Origin: Hetaerina americana
Taxonomy: Eukaryota > Arthropoda > Insecta > Odonata > Calopterygidae
Length of the DNA: 64,000 nucleotides
Direction of reading: 5' to 3'
NCBI GenBank assembly: GCA_022747635.1
Contig: JAKTNV010000006.1
Span: 62,945,090-63,009,089, forward strand
The notes under the pieces were generated by a model. The model was given only the letters and a program-made list of their open reading frames with translations, ran no database searches and was not told the origin of the DNA. The position numbers and the translations under genes are program-made. Shown one piece after another: positions 1 through 10,880 of the stretch; position 1 is the first letter of the stretch, and each line of letters opens with the position of its first letter.

Positions 1-1140
1 ACTTGAAAAATGAAGATGGAAAAGTTCCTCATAAGACGTCCAAGTTTTTACTTACCTCAGTACCACAGTCGGCTAATCCCAACTGCATTTTTGAGTCACC
101 TTTAACTGAAATTTTCTTGTACAAAAACAAATCTTTCGCTCATTTGATGAGGGCTAAATAAATGCCATAGTCACCAGAAAGGTTATGAACAAATAAAAGT
201 TCATTGAAGCGTGCAACAAATAACTCTACAAGTGAGGGTGTCACCTCAAGGGAGATCAGAAAACAATTATTCGTTTTTCAAGTGTAACCCGTTGCATTGT
301 TTCTGAGCTAATGAAAATTAATTTTCACGTATAGTGACGAATTCTAAAGCGAGAACTCTTTTATCGAACTAAAATTGAATGGGCGAGAAAATAGGCCGTC
401 TGAGCGCAACATCTTGTTCCGTATTTCTTCTGTTTGTAATACTCCAAACTTGATAAGCCTAGATAGTTCAGCAGTCCTTAACAGTCGCCGGGAACGAGAA
501 ATCCAAACGTCCTCGCTCGCCCATTAGCTAATTACTCATTTAAGGTAGTCTCTTACAGCAAACGTTTTCGGAGCCATGATAATCTTTTGTCACGGTCTTG
601 AACTTCTCCGAAATTCTATTTGAAGTAAGCATCTCTTCACTTTACTATTAAAGTTTCCGACTCCTACTGTATCACCCTGTTAATGAAGCTCAAAATACTT
701 CTGCAGAGCGCCACAGAATTTTGTGAAGCGATTTATAAAATAATTTTAGGAATATTTTGAGGTACTCTCGGATAACTGTTCCTCGTACACAACCCGTCAA
801 ATTCACTGGATAATTAAGGATGATATGAATACCAACATAGCCTGTTTCGGAAGAGTAGAAATAAAATCAATGTAAGAGGAAGGACACAATCTCCCTCATC
901 CCTAACTCAAATTAAAGCTTTTCTTCCATTGAAAGTTCCTCAGTACAACTACACCGCTCTGCCCCTTTTACCAAATGTAATCTACCCTTGGCTTACTAAC
1001 TTCTTTCACCACCCCTAAAGCCACCTTTAAAACTTTTATTTAATATTAGTTCCACATTTATTGTTAAACTATTATCGCCAACAATAATTTACCGAGGTTA
1101 GTTAGGGTAGTGGTGAAGTTCATCTTAAAATCTTGCCTCA
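1..1140. other. AT-rich DNA with no recognised feature
   Basis: No open frame of note, no tRNA-like boxes and no repeat shared with the rest of the window were seen here. It is probably intergenic or intronic. Confidence 0.5.
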
Positions 1141-1149
1141 CGGCGCGTA

Positions 1150-1340
1150 AGGTTGACTCAAAATTGATGGGAGGGGCCAATACCATTCCCTGTCCCGCTT
1201 GCGATTTCCCAGGAAGATAGATCTACCACGCGAAATATCACTCCGCTTGGGTGAAACGGAGGATGTCGAGGTGCGTCACCGGGAATCGTCCTTGGTTTTT
1301 CTACATCCAGTATCCTGGATCTCCATTCAATGGGCGCTCC
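1150..1340 (-). repeat. Degenerate SINE-like repeat, same family as 56596-56842 and 63574-63817
   Basis: The stretch reading GGGAGGGGCCA, then CATTCCCTGTCCCG, then GATTTCCCAGGAAGAT matches in order the middle of the SINE copy at 63574-63817, which has GGGGGGGCCAGTTCC, TTTCCCTGTGCCGG and GGTTTCCCAGGAAGATCT. The part corresponding to the tRNA-like head (about 1285-1320) is heavily mutated and the B box is barely recognisable. The minus orientation is inferred from the better copies. Confidence 0.5.
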
Positions 1341-1399
1341 TGCGGCCGCAAATTTGAAAGAATTTGTCGAGTTTTCTTTCTTTCTCATAAGTCTCTATT

Positions 1400-2060
1400 C
1401 TATTCCGATGCTGTTTCCGCCACAGACCTGGGTCCAAATTGCCCCTCAAAAGCCTCCCCAGTTTTCATCCAACCTACGCGTCTCTCGCTCCTCCCATCAG
1501 ACGTTTCCTCCACCGGGGCAACAACCGAAGACCTCACTGAACCTGCCTTCCAGTCTATTTCCCAGAGGCGACCCCACCGACGCCCGACCTGTCAATTCCC
1601 CTTCGATGCCGACCCACTCGATTCGACCTTACTCCTTCGCCCTCTCCACTCGGGCCTCACGCCTCTCTCGTCTCCTTCCCTTCCCCGAAGGAGCCCCCCC
1701 CCTCCCCCCATCACGGACAATCTCCCTACCTTCCAAGCCACAAGCACACGCTCCCCTCCTCTCGAAAACAAATAAATGAGGTGAAGGGAAAAATAAAATC
1801 CTCCCGTCTGTGGGGCATCGCAACCGAGTTAGCCGCGGGCGCGTGACCACGTTCCGAAAAGCTCCGTCCCTCAACCTCCATTCCACTCCACCCCCAATCC
1901 CCCTCCCCCCTGAACCACCCCCAAACCCCTTCGTCGTCCTCCCACACGCCTGCCCATGTCGCAACCCTACGCCCGGCTTGCGTCCTTCTGCTCAGTACAC
2001 GCTTCGCTGCTCCAAAGTTGGTGTGAGCCTTTCGTGCAATTGTGCACGCTTATGCTAATG
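1400..2060. other. Pyrimidine-rich GC island
   Basis: The plus strand is dominated by C and T, with long CCC and CTC runs. Overlapping open frames of 149-174 aa (for example 1251-1775 plus) exist only because stop codons are rare in C-rich sequence. They are proline/serine-rich and low in complexity, with no recognisable domain. It resembles the other strand-biased islands of this window. Confidence 0.5.
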
Positions 2061-2750
2061 CGAAATCTGGTAGGACTGCTATGGATGGGCTATGATGCTG
2101 ACGTTAATAGAAAAGGATCTGACTTTGAAGAGGCGAAATTTTGCGGTGTGTTAGGGTGTAAAAATAGGATTTCCTAAGGCACCACCGACGACTGCATGTC
2201 CCCACCGATCCAGTGGAACGTTTATTAATGTCTATGAAGAGTGATTAAGAGCACCAAAGTGAATTTTGAAATCAATAATGTCCTCTATTCCTTTAAAATA
2301 ATAAGTACTACAAGTTTGAACAATATCGTCACCTGAAACTAGTAAAATAGCTCTTTAATATGAATTACCACAGTGTACTTTACGTTTATAGCTTCTTAAG
2401 TTCTAGTACCCTGCTGCCTCCTAATTTAATTACTAAAGAAACCTTTCTGCGAGGAAAACTGCGTTGCAATATAAAAGTTCTTTGTTGTAAGTCGGTTTCG
2501 GATTTAAAGGTAAGTAATCACAGGAAATAATTTTCATACGAAAAAGACACCGCTAGTTCATAGAGAATATCCCATACTAGGTAACTAAAAATAAGATGGT
2601 TTATCAATGTCGAGCAAATAAACAGTTTTCTTGTTCTGATAATAAAAATGTCAAAAAAAAAATAAAATTTCAATGAAAGTGAGCAAGTCAAGATATTTAG
2701 CAAACGTAGTTTTCCTCACAATGATATAAAACAATAATGATCATTCTTAT
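2060..2750. other. AT-rich DNA with no recognised feature
   Basis: No supported gene or repeat. A splice-donor-like AAAGGTAAGT occurs at about 2506-2515, but no coding frame ends there. Confidence 0.45.
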
Positions 2751-2751
2751 C

Positions 2752-2952
2752 GAATAAATGAAAATACTCCAATAGCCGTACACTTTTTACCTTTCTAAAG
2801 GAAGGGGAAAAATTAAAATAAAATAAAAAACTAAAACAAAGTATATATGAGATTCGTTGTGATTTGTTTCTATTTTTTATTTTATTTTAATTTTTCCCCT
2901 TCGTTTAGAAATGTAAATTGTTCACGGCTATTGGAGTCTTTTCATTTATTCA
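2752..2952. mobile_element. Foldback / MITE-like element with ~90 bp inverted repeats
   Basis: The left arm (about 2752-2840) and right arm (about 2863-2952) are reverse complements at roughly 90 percent identity. Both contain ACTCCAATAGCCGT, a CTAAA-GAAGGGGAAAAATTAAAAT block and AATAAATGAAAA at the outer ends. The loop is only about 22 bp. There is no coding capacity, so it would have to be moved by an enzyme from elsewhere. No clear target-site duplication was found, so the exact ends and superfamily are open. The motif ACGGCTATTGGAGT recurs at about 15676-15689 inside another small inverted repeat. Confidence 0.75.
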
Positions 2953-3024
2953 ATACTGCCAGCCTTAAGAGCTCAATTCAATCAATATAGTTCTTAGCTT
3001 TGGTATTTCACCCGTTAACATATA

Positions 3025-3174
3025 CTACCTCGATCAAAAAGTTCCCGGAATAACCACCGTGTGGCGCTCCCATCGTTCCGATTTGAGTTCTGTTTTTTTT
3101 GTTAAATTTGTACATCTGTTGTTGATATTCCCTTTAAATCTTAGTGTCATAACTTGACATTTGCAAAAGTTACG
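3025..3174 (+). repeat. Left 150 bp terminal inverted repeat of mariner
   Basis: It begins CTACCTCGATCAAAAAGTTC and runs to ...TTGCAAAAGTTACG. It is the reverse complement of 4205-4354 with about 4 mismatches. It is far longer than the roughly 30 bp typical of mariner. It also encodes the last 46 residues of the transposase on the minus strand. Confidence 0.93.
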
Positions 3175-4149
3175 GTCGGTTTTCGGTATGTCCATCAGTG
3201 CTTCCTGCGATTTTTCCATTACTTCCTCTCGGCTGCTAAAACGCGTTCCCCGTAATGGTTTTTTAACTCGATTGAACAGAAAGAAGTCACAGGGAGCCAA
3301 ATCAGGTGAATTCGGTGGCTGTTGGATGGTATTTGTTGCATTTTTCGTCAAAAAATTACGAATAATGATAGCACTGTGCGACGGTGCGTTATCATGGTGC
3401 AAAATCCACGAGTTTTCTGCCCACATTTCTGGTCTCTTTCGGCGAATTGCTTCACGCAAACGTCTCATAACGCCCAAATAATACTCTTTGTTTACTGTCT
3501 GGCCTTCTGGCAAAAATTCATGATGCACTACACCGTTGTAATCCATGAAAACCGTCAGCATTGCCTTCTTTTTTGACTGAAAACGATGTGGTTTTTTTGG
3601 TCTCGGCTCATTTGGGGAACGCCATTCACTTGCCTGATGTCTGGATTGCGTGTCGTACTCATAAACCCACGTCTCGTCTCCAGTAATGATCCTTTTGATG
3701 AATGTGGGATCGGATTCAGCCTCGCAAATCATGTCTTTTGCGACGTCAACACGGTCTCTTTTTTGCATGAAATTGAGGTCTTTTGGCACCAACTTTGCTG
3801 CTACACGACGGAAACCCAAATCATTAACCACAATGTCTTGGGCGGATCCATAGGCAATGTTCAAGTCCTCCGCTATTTCTCTGATGGTTAATTTGCGGTT
3901 ATTGGCCAACATTTCTTTTACTTTATCAATTTTTTCACCGACTTTCGATGTCGATGGTCTGCCACTGCGTTCATCATCTTCGATTGACTCACGACCACTT
4001 CTGAACCGCTCGTGCCACTGGTAAACGACCGTTTTTTTTAGAGAATCGTTGCCGAAACACTTTTCCAACATTTCCAACGTCCGTGCGCCACTAAATCCGT
4101 TTTTTACGCAAAATTTAATACAAGTTCGTTGTTGCAAATTTAAATCCAT
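3034..4149 (-). CDS. Mariner transposase, uninterrupted, 371 aa
   Basis: It catalyses cut-and-paste movement of the flanking element in the nucleus, binding the TIRs and inserting at TA. The start chosen is the ATG at 4149 (MDLNLQQRTCIKFC), which matches the usual mariner N-terminus. The longer frame upstream has no ATG and lies partly in the TIR. Residues 1-110 carry the paired helix-turn-helix DNA-binding region, including YQWHERFRSGRESIEDDERSGRPS. The linker has KLVPKDL in place of the WVPHxL motif. The catalytic triad is D158 (TGDETW), D253 (HHDNAPSH) and D288 (SPDLAPCDFF), spaced as DD34D. Family members are usually about 345-350 aa. Here the frame continues through CKCQ into the TIR and stops at 3034-3036, ten bases from the element end. 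No stop or frameshift is visible, so it could be active; that is inference. Confidence 0.92.
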   Translation of the reverse strand: MDLNLQQRTCIKFCVKNGFSGARTLEMLEKCFGNDSLKKTVVYQWHERFRSGRESIEDDERSGRPSTSKVGEKIDKVKEMLANNRKLTIREIAEDLNIAYGSAQDIVVNDLGFRRVAAKLVPKDLNFMQKRDRVDVAKDMICEAESDPTFIKRIITGDETWVYEYDTQSRHQASEWRSPNEPRPKKPHRFQSKKKAMLTVFMDYNGVVHHEFLPEGQTVNKEYYLGVMRRLREAIRRKRPEMWAENSWILHHDNAPSHSAIIIRNFLTKNATNTIQQPPNSPDLAPCDFFLFNRVKKPLRGTRFSSREEVMEKSQEALMDIPKTDRNFCKCQVMTLRFKGNINNRCTNLTKKTELKSERWERHTVVIPGTF

Positions 4150-4204
4150 TTCTGAAATTGTAAAAAATCGCCAACACACACAGAGATAGATGTACTCTTG
4201 GCTA

Positions 4205-4354
4205 CGTAACTTTTGCAAATGTCAAGTTATGACACTAAGATTTAAAGGGAATATCAACAACAGATGTACCAATTTAACAAAAAAAACAGAACTCAAATCG
4301 GAACGATGGGAGCGCCACACGGTGGTTATTCCGAGAACTTTTTGTTCAAGGTAG
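4205..4354 (-). repeat. Right 150 bp terminal inverted repeat of mariner
   Basis: On the minus strand it begins CTACCTTGAACAAAAAGTTC, differing from the left end at two positions in the first ten bases. It lies upstream of the transposase start, so it should hold the promoter side of the element. Confidence 0.93.
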
Positions 4355-4356
4355 TA

Positions 4357-4900
4357 TTCGAATAGACACAGCCTGTTCGACGGTACAACGATACATTTTC
4401 TTGCTTCTCCTGACAAAGTTTAACCCTGACATGCCACCCAATTTAGATTCCGTTTACTTCCTTCCTCCCTTTATGCCTTCCAACATTCTATTTCTACCTC
4501 TCCCTCACCTCTCAAAAATTCTCCCCTCCATCATTCTTCAAAATCCCGTGCTAGTCAAAACACTCCGCATCCATCTGTCCTGCCTCCTTTAGATTTATCC
4601 CAGCAATCCCCTTTCCTCCCCCACTACGCCTAGCACTTCCTCATTTGTTTTCCTTTCTGTCCACTTCGTCTTTTCCATCTTTCTCCTTCGCCACATTTCA
4701 AAACCCTCCAATCTACGCTTATCATCTTGCCTCAATGGCCGTATTTCCGCGCCGCTCAGAACTACGCTCCGTATCAAGGTTTTCACGGGCCATTACATTA
4801 CATAGTCAATATCCACATGCCATCAGTTCCCTTCTCCTCGTGAAAGTTTCTTTTCCTAACGCATTTTTTCCATGTCCCTAGTACATTGATGACTTTGGTC
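4357..4900 (-). mobile_element. LINE fragment: C-terminal region and 3' part
   Basis: This is one of several copies of the window's main LINE family, read on the minus strand. Bases 4380-4430 resemble the 3' untranslated part of the plus copies (compare 10590-10640 and 29960-30010). Bases 4595-4786 encode the region downstream of the reverse transcriptase. The 5' part, including the reverse transcriptase itself, is absent, as expected for a 5'-truncated LINE copy. The mariner at 3025-4354 borders its 3' side. Confidence 0.75.
4595..4786 (-). pseudogene. LINE ORF2 C-terminal fragment
   Basis: The 63-residue open piece contains SGAEIRPLRQDDKRRLEGFE followed by MWRRRKMEKTKWTERKTNEE and then VLGVVGEERGLL. 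This matches the block that follows the reverse transcriptase in many arthropod LINEs (GAETWTL, then EAFEMW-WRRM, then WTE-KTNEEVL). Flanking frames are broken, so it is a relic and not a functional protein. It helps define the sense strand of the other copies. Confidence 0.8.
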
Positions 4901-6330
4901 GAAAAAATATTGATCTGGGTAAATTGTTTTATTGTTTCCCATTTAAATAGTAAGCTCAGCTTCTCTCTTTCTCTATAAACGCAATAGTTTGACGCATGCG
5001 CTCGCTTAAGATATTATTAGAGAAATATTGTACTATTTTATTTATTTATTTTTTCCCCTCAAGCCACCGCTACGGTGTGTGGCAGGGGGTGAATACACAC
5101 CAGACCAACCTTCACCCGAACATGACCTTATCGTGGTCGGGCAATGTTATCATGATCCCGTATCGTTCGTGGAAAAAAATACCTCTTAAATTGGTCTGTT
5201 CTACCTTTAATTTCTCAAATTTTACTAACATTATCTCTCCAACCGTAGTACGAGGGGGGTAATTATACATTTTTTAACATCACTGCTAAAGAGACTCCCA
5301 ATTTATGCAAAAGCTCCAATCTGTTTTTCCCAGCCTAGCTGTTCTAATATTTTGGATATGCTAATAAGTTTATCATAACAACATTTTACAAATATGGCTC
5401 CTTTACGCTGCACACGATCTAATTCGGCAATTAAACCAGCTTCGTGCTAATTGCGAAATCGAATAATATAACTATACGACTCTATGGTAGGAATAGGATA
5501 GAAGGAACTATGCATCTGGGAGATAAGAGAATAAATTATTGAAATAGAGCGATAATAAAAAGCAGAGGTTTGGCAGTCGTAAGATATATAAGTAAAGCAA
5601 ATTATAGAACGAATACTTGATTCTACACTTAGAATCACGATATTGTAATTAATGTCCAATCATTTTAAATGGACCCAAAGAGTCGCCCGTGAGTTACATC
5701 CTCGTTTAACAAAGTTTATAAGGATAAGGTAGAAAACTTTAAAAAATATATTCATGTGAAGCACCGTCCTAATTAATAAAACGACAAATTCTAATATATA
5801 GCGTGAGTAAGGGTTAATATTTGAAAATAAATTATCAGTGGCAAATAGGTAACAAAATCCTAGGAGTTAACATATATGCCTAGGTTTTACTTTATCTATA
5901 GCACAATAAACATTTCATAAATAACCGTCTCGAAAGTTTTATTAGGAAACTTTTTAGATAACAAAAATAAACATTCTAGTTCTAGTTTTCATCATAATGC
6001 GTTCAGCTGTAAGATATTACCTATTTGGTACATCCTACGCTTATGTTAGTATTGTGCATTAAAATTATAGAAACATGAACGCAGCCATAAAGTAATCTTA
6101 TTAAGATCAGTCAGCCAGCAGATTATCCTCAATGTCAAAGGAAAATAACGCATAAGAAAGATGGAATAAGAGCAAGGTATAAGGTGCCGGTATCTTTAAA
6201 AATATCTCTCACGTCAGGCATTTGAATATTGATAATAAAGGGAAAAAACTGAAGCGTTCCGTTAAATATTTTGAGAGCTTTATTTCTTTATTTTCACGCA
6301 TCAAAAAAAGGAGCAATGTAAGACTTTATT
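4900..6330. other. AT-rich DNA with no recognised feature
   Basis: No supported gene. The short segment at 5040-5100, with runs of T followed by a moderately GC-rich patch, has no identifiable domain in any frame. Confidence 0.45.
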
Positions 6331-6446
6331 AGTGTAAAATCAAGTTAGGCTGATGATTTTTACACTTTGAAACTGTTGCACCGCAATGCGCATTAGCGGA
6401 TGACTCTGTTAAAACTTACTCTCGTGCTACATCTCGCAGTTTCTTT
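6330..6446 (+). repeat. Interspersed repeat, copy 1 (CTCGCAGTTTCTT family)
   Basis: GTTAAAACTTACT...CTACATCTCGCAGTTTCTT at 6408-6446 matches 13131-13168 (plus) and 60730-60769 (minus). An upstream block, GTGTAAAATCAAGTTAGGCTGATGATTTTT, matches sequence next to the 60730 copy. Three diverged copies in both orientations indicate a dispersed repeat. Its class is unknown. Confidence 0.55.
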
Positions 6447-6779
6447 ATATTTGTCATGAAAGTACTTTTTAGAAGGAATTAAAATGTAGTTCCATTCAAG
6501 CACCATCATTGCTTCTCGGTTAGCTATTATTTGATATGCCATCGAATAATTAGCATTACTTCTAAAATGTCCTTTTTTTATCCTGAGGCGTTAAGTGACT
6601 GTCTGTTTACCGTATCGCCTCCGCCGATTTGTTGAGAGAGTAAATGTTTGGATATAATTATCTCCATCGCATGGACTCGCCCCTGAAATACAAACGGCCG
6701 AAGCCCGGCGTGCACCACGCTGAGGATATCTGGTACGCGAAGAAATGCGGTAGGCGGCATTGAAGAAGACAATTTGGGC

Positions 6780-7700
6780 ATAACGGCTCGGGTTGCTCGG
6801 ACCCCCCCAACGACTTTAACTCATCCCTCCCTCGTCCCACTCTCAATCCAAAGCGAGGCTGAGTGAGAGAAAGAGGGAGAGAGTGAGAGAGGTGATAAAG
6901 CGGTAGATAGCGGGGGAGATTGCAGAATATATATAGCAAAGCGAAACAAGGTAAACAGACCACGGGAGGGAGAGGAGCGGGGGGTGGAAGAAACAAGGGG
7001 CTCGCGGAGGTGGGTGCGAAGAGATATGTGCGGCCGTGGATGGCGGAGGTTGAGGGGGTGGTGGGAAGTGGAGGGCTGGGGGGGGAGTGATTTAAGAGGT
7101 GAGGAGGAGGGGGCGGAAAGAGAGGAAGCGGTGCCGGGAGGGGGTAGAAGGGAGGCGGGCGGAGGAAATGGGAAGCACCCCCACCTCCATGGTGGAGGCC
7201 GCGGAGATACGTGAGGGGAATACGCCATTGGTCTCGGGCGCTGGACGAGGCTTCCTTTTATTGGCTGGAGAGCGTGAACGGTGTGAGATGGTAATGAGAC
7301 GAATTTTGCGGGGGGATGAAGGAGGGAAGGAAAACCGGGGTGTGGGGGGCACCACAGGGGGGTTAGAAAAGCGGGCAGGTGAAATAAAAGTGCGGCGCGG
7401 AGTGAGGTAGGGTACACGCGGGGAATGTGAGTGACTGTGTGGCCTATTTTATTCGGGGTGTGTGCATGCCTGCCCGCGGGGAGGGGATGGAAGGAGGAGG
7501 GCGATGTATGTGACGGGCAAGAAGAGTAGAGAGGCGCACACAGGCAGACAGACATACGTGGGAGATTATGTGATGGGGAATGATGGCTGAGGAAACAAAC
7601 GGGGAGATTGCGGATGGATTGATTGGATCTTTTTGTTTCTCAATTGGTGGGAAGGAAGATATTACGAGGGAGGAGTAAGAGAGAGAAAAGGAAGGGGAAG
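6780..7700. other. Purine-rich GC island
   Basis: The plus strand is dominated by GGGAGAG/GGAGG-type sequence for about 900 bp, giving a strong strand asymmetry. Long overlapping open frames on both strands (for example 6821-7555 minus, 244 aa) are low-complexity serine/proline or arginine/glycine sequence without domains. It could be a decayed C-rich LINE lying on the minus strand, by analogy with 20615-20644, or a simple-sequence-rich regulatory island; neither is shown. Confidence 0.5.
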
Positions 7701-8830
7701 GTATAACAAAAAAATAAAAATCAAAAACGCAAACATCGGGTGAGGGGGCCAGATGTGCCCAACGCCTCGTTGATCCATACCTTGCAAGACCGTATTTTCC
7801 ATTGTTGAGGACAACTCTCTCGAGGGGCTACAAAGTCGTTTACTTTGCAGCCAGTGGTGGTGGATTCGATTTCATTATTTCAATGGACTCTTCATCCCTT
7901 TCCTGGGGGACCGGATAATACATATCGTCTTCTCCGGGGGACAACTCAATTCTCCCTTGACGAGTGCTGCGATTGCACCAATCCGGCAAGGCCTTCGCGT
8001 GCGAGGAAGAATACGGTGGGAGGGTTCGGAAGTAATGGAATGAGGATCAAATATTTCAAAAGGATGAAGTATGTGTGTAGGGAAACACGCACATACGTAC
8101 AAACACACTCAGGTGTGCCTGGGCAGAAGCACGCACACAAAAATGACATTACCGCCAAAACAAAGACATGAGAACAGCGAAGCAAGCATGGGGCACGCAT
8201 GAGAGAAGAGAGCTTAGGCTTTCGTAGCCACTCTCCTTCAGCAAAGAGAAGACTAGGGAAACGGCACACACGTTACCTTCTACTATGGTGACAGTGCAAA
8301 AAAGAATGGCTTTGATTTAATTATGAGCAAAATCACATGAGTATGTTAAACAAGGTAATATTTGTATTGATTTACCATAGAAATTGGAACACATCTCTAC
8401 TGTTCTGCGGTAAAATAAACATGGAAGTGTAATATAGTCATATAAAAATAAAAGTTGATAAAAAATTTTATAAATTAGTGGTAAATATCTAAATTTAGGA
8501 TATATTCAGCTAGCCCATTACCTCTCTTCCCCTCCGCCGTATATTAATCTATAACTCTCTCTCCAGTTACACTGAGAATCACCAAGTGCAGTGAAATCAA
8601 GTAATATTATTTAGACATGTATGAGTACAACTTCTCAACCCCTCCGTGGATAGAAAACTTGATTCGGTGGAATGGATTGACGTGACGGCCATTTGAGTGA
8701 TTGTATTGCTTTTAAGTAGTATTAGGGAAGGTCAAAACAACCTCAATTCGTTATCTCACCAAACAATGAAGAAAAGGGATTGGAGGATGAGTCCAGGCAA
8801 CTACAGAATAGGGTCTGCTGGCTCTTCTTT
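7700..8830. other. Unique-looking DNA with no recognised gene
   Basis: Short frames here (7845-8171 plus, 7875-8108 minus, 7946-8269 minus) overlap one another and show no domain. From about 8640 the sequence may already belong to the LINE that becomes recognisable at 8830. Confidence 0.4.
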
Positions 8831-10683
8831 TCCTGTTTGGCAGCCAGAGAGACAAGGATCCTGCGGTCGTCATCACATAAAATCCTTGCAAAGCGAAATT
8901 GAAAGCAATAGCAAAGAAGACACACTAGCATTTGGAAATTGGAATATTCGGACGATGTTAAGGATATTGTATTAAGAATATATAAAGCCGGATTTGGAGA
9001 GAAGAAATATATGATATTTTTTGCGTGTACATGCTGATACGGAAAGATAGCGGGAATTTCTTGAACGATAGTTGTAGAGTAACATGGAGCAAAGGGAAGA
9101 GAGCCAGCCAAGGTTGGTACTTGTATGAAATAATACGTTTGGAAGAAGCGTCGTCAACAGAGCAGACGAGTAAAAGAATATTACAGTAATTACAAGCTGA
9201 GCCAACGTTTTGGTCATTGATCAGGTCAGTATGATTTAACATGAAGCGAAAATAGTCCTTAGGATCATCAAGTGGAGGATGGAGAGCAGGGCAAAGGGTT
9301 ACTTAGTTGATGATCAGTTTGGGTTCAGAAAGGGGATAGCGAGTACGATACGATAACAATAATTAGGCCAATAATACAGAGAATATTTAGAAGGACTTAT
9401 TTGCCTGTATCCTAGATTTCGAGAAGGCTTCCGTTGAAATGAATTAATTGCATATTTTGCAGAAAATATGAGTAGGTTGGAAAGGTAGATGCCGCAAGCT
9501 GCACATATCTCAGACTGGTCAGGTGCTAGTGGCGGGCGGAGAGTGATAATAGGCAAAGTTAAGAAGAGGAGTAAGACAACGGAGTTCACTATCACCTGTG
9601 CTTTTCAAAGTTGCCGTATTCCTATATGCATCTTCACGAAAGATACACGCGAAAATCAAGTGAGTCGAGCGACTATCTCAAGGATAAGCGGAGAGGTCAG
9701 TGGACAAATTGAGGTATTGACTCAACCAAGAAGTAAAACGAGCGGCATCCAGAGCACAAAAGTAAAATTTAATTCAAGAATAAATACACAGGTACAGTAC
9801 TTTACTATCCCCGCTTTTAGCGCAGCGCCCGAGGGTCCCTGATCATTCGTCGCTTCTCGTAGCGTAGCCACGACTATCCTTCCCTCACTTCAGTTTTCAA
9901 TATCTCTTCCTCTCACCAGGGCTAAATATCTACGTGGGCATTGGCCCCATTAGCCGTCACTGTTATATCCACCTCCTTACTCACTACCAGTGATCTCATC
10001 AGGCAGTAGGTTCACAAAGGGATGAATCCTTCCTTATCCACCGACCTGTAATAACGCATATGTGGTAAGAAGCTAAGGAAGAACTCGGGAGAGAATAGAC
10101 AGTCGGTGGGGAAATCATAACATCAGCTAGGTTTGCTAATATTTTAGTTTGTCAGTCAGCCAAGGATTTGAAAGCACTGCTGAACATATTAGAAGTCAGT
10201 GTGAAATTTATGAACTGAAAATCGGTAAAATAAAAAAATGAGGCTTTAGAGAAAGAGGAAATCTGAGTTAAATACTATAAAATTACTCACATGGAGGAGG
10301 GAATTTCTGGCATTGATGATGAGTCAGAATATTATAAAACACTCAAGATATGGAATGTGGTTTTGCCGTCGGGCAAAACCCGCGATCAATGGAATGACAT
10401 ATGGTTGGTATGAGCTAGCACCGGAAAAGATAATAAGTATGCATAGAGCGGTTTCATAGTGACGATTCGGTATTGAAAACTGTGGTAGATCGTTAGAGAT
10501 TCGAAGGAGATGGGATGTTGGACGGTATGAAGGGGGAAGGGGCGTATGTGTATGCAGAATTGAAGAAGGGTTCACTGCAGGGTTGAATTTAAGGCGGTAT
10601 TCTGTTTGCACCGGCAAGGAAAAGCATTGTTGTACCATTGTAGTTATAGAATGCATCTATCCAAATGCGGCCTTAAACGGTAA
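8830..10683 (+). mobile_element. Decayed LINE copy, plus strand, with internal deletions
   Basis: Landmarks appear in the order expected of an endonuclease-type LINE. About 8917-8960 encodes LAFGNWNIRTM, the start of the APE-like endonuclease. About 9255-9310 encodes RAKGYLVDDQFGFRKG, a reverse-transcriptase block. About 9440-9600 holds the RT region normally reading GVRQGCPLSP, here frameshifted. About 10125-10200 encodes ARFANILVCQSAKDLKALL, past the catalytic DD. About 10513-10640 holds the C-terminal and 3' region. The copy ends with CCTTAAACGGTA at 10672-10683, matching the 3' end seen at 30051. Only about 320 bp separate the endonuclease start from the RT, so a large internal part is missing. 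Many stops and frameshifts make it inactive. Confidence 0.75.
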
Positions 10684-10880
10684 AATACCAATAATTACAA
10701 TTGTTTCGCTATATTAGTCATAAAATCAATAGAATTTTAATTAAATTGGGTAAATTTGCATAAATTTGCTCGTAATTGTGTATCCGAGGATCCCTTATCC
10801 GGGGGAATAATGAATACGTGGAAGTTGTTACACTTAAATCATATTTACGACGGGTAACTGTTAATTTTTTATCAGGTAAT

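Larger units (their letters stand above)
3025..4354 (-). mobile_element. Near-intact mariner transposon with 150 bp TIRs
   Basis: This 1330 bp element is bounded on both sides by TA (3023-3024 and 4355-4356), the target dinucleotide that Tc1/mariner elements duplicate. Its 150 bp inverted repeats (3025-3174 and 4205-4354) differ at only about 4 positions, three of them within the outer 22 bp. It carries one uninterrupted transposase frame on the minus strand. Near-identical arms and an open frame indicate a recent insertion by the standards of this window. The right end abuts sequence resembling the 3' region of a LINE, so it may have landed in or beside an older LINE copy. Confidence 0.93.

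Noticed and set aside
1251..1775. 174-codon plus-strand ORF.
   Set aside because: It overlaps a decayed SINE and a C-rich island; composition is Pro/Ser/Thr low complexity and several frames are open at once.
3161..3891. Plus-strand ORFs opposite the mariner transposase.
   Set aside because: Antisense shadows of the transposase, which has the full motif set on the minus strand.
6821..7555. 244-codon minus-strand ORF, one of the longest in the window.
   Set aside because: It lies wholly in a purine-rich island; the peptide is low-complexity, there is no domain, and the opposite strand is also open.
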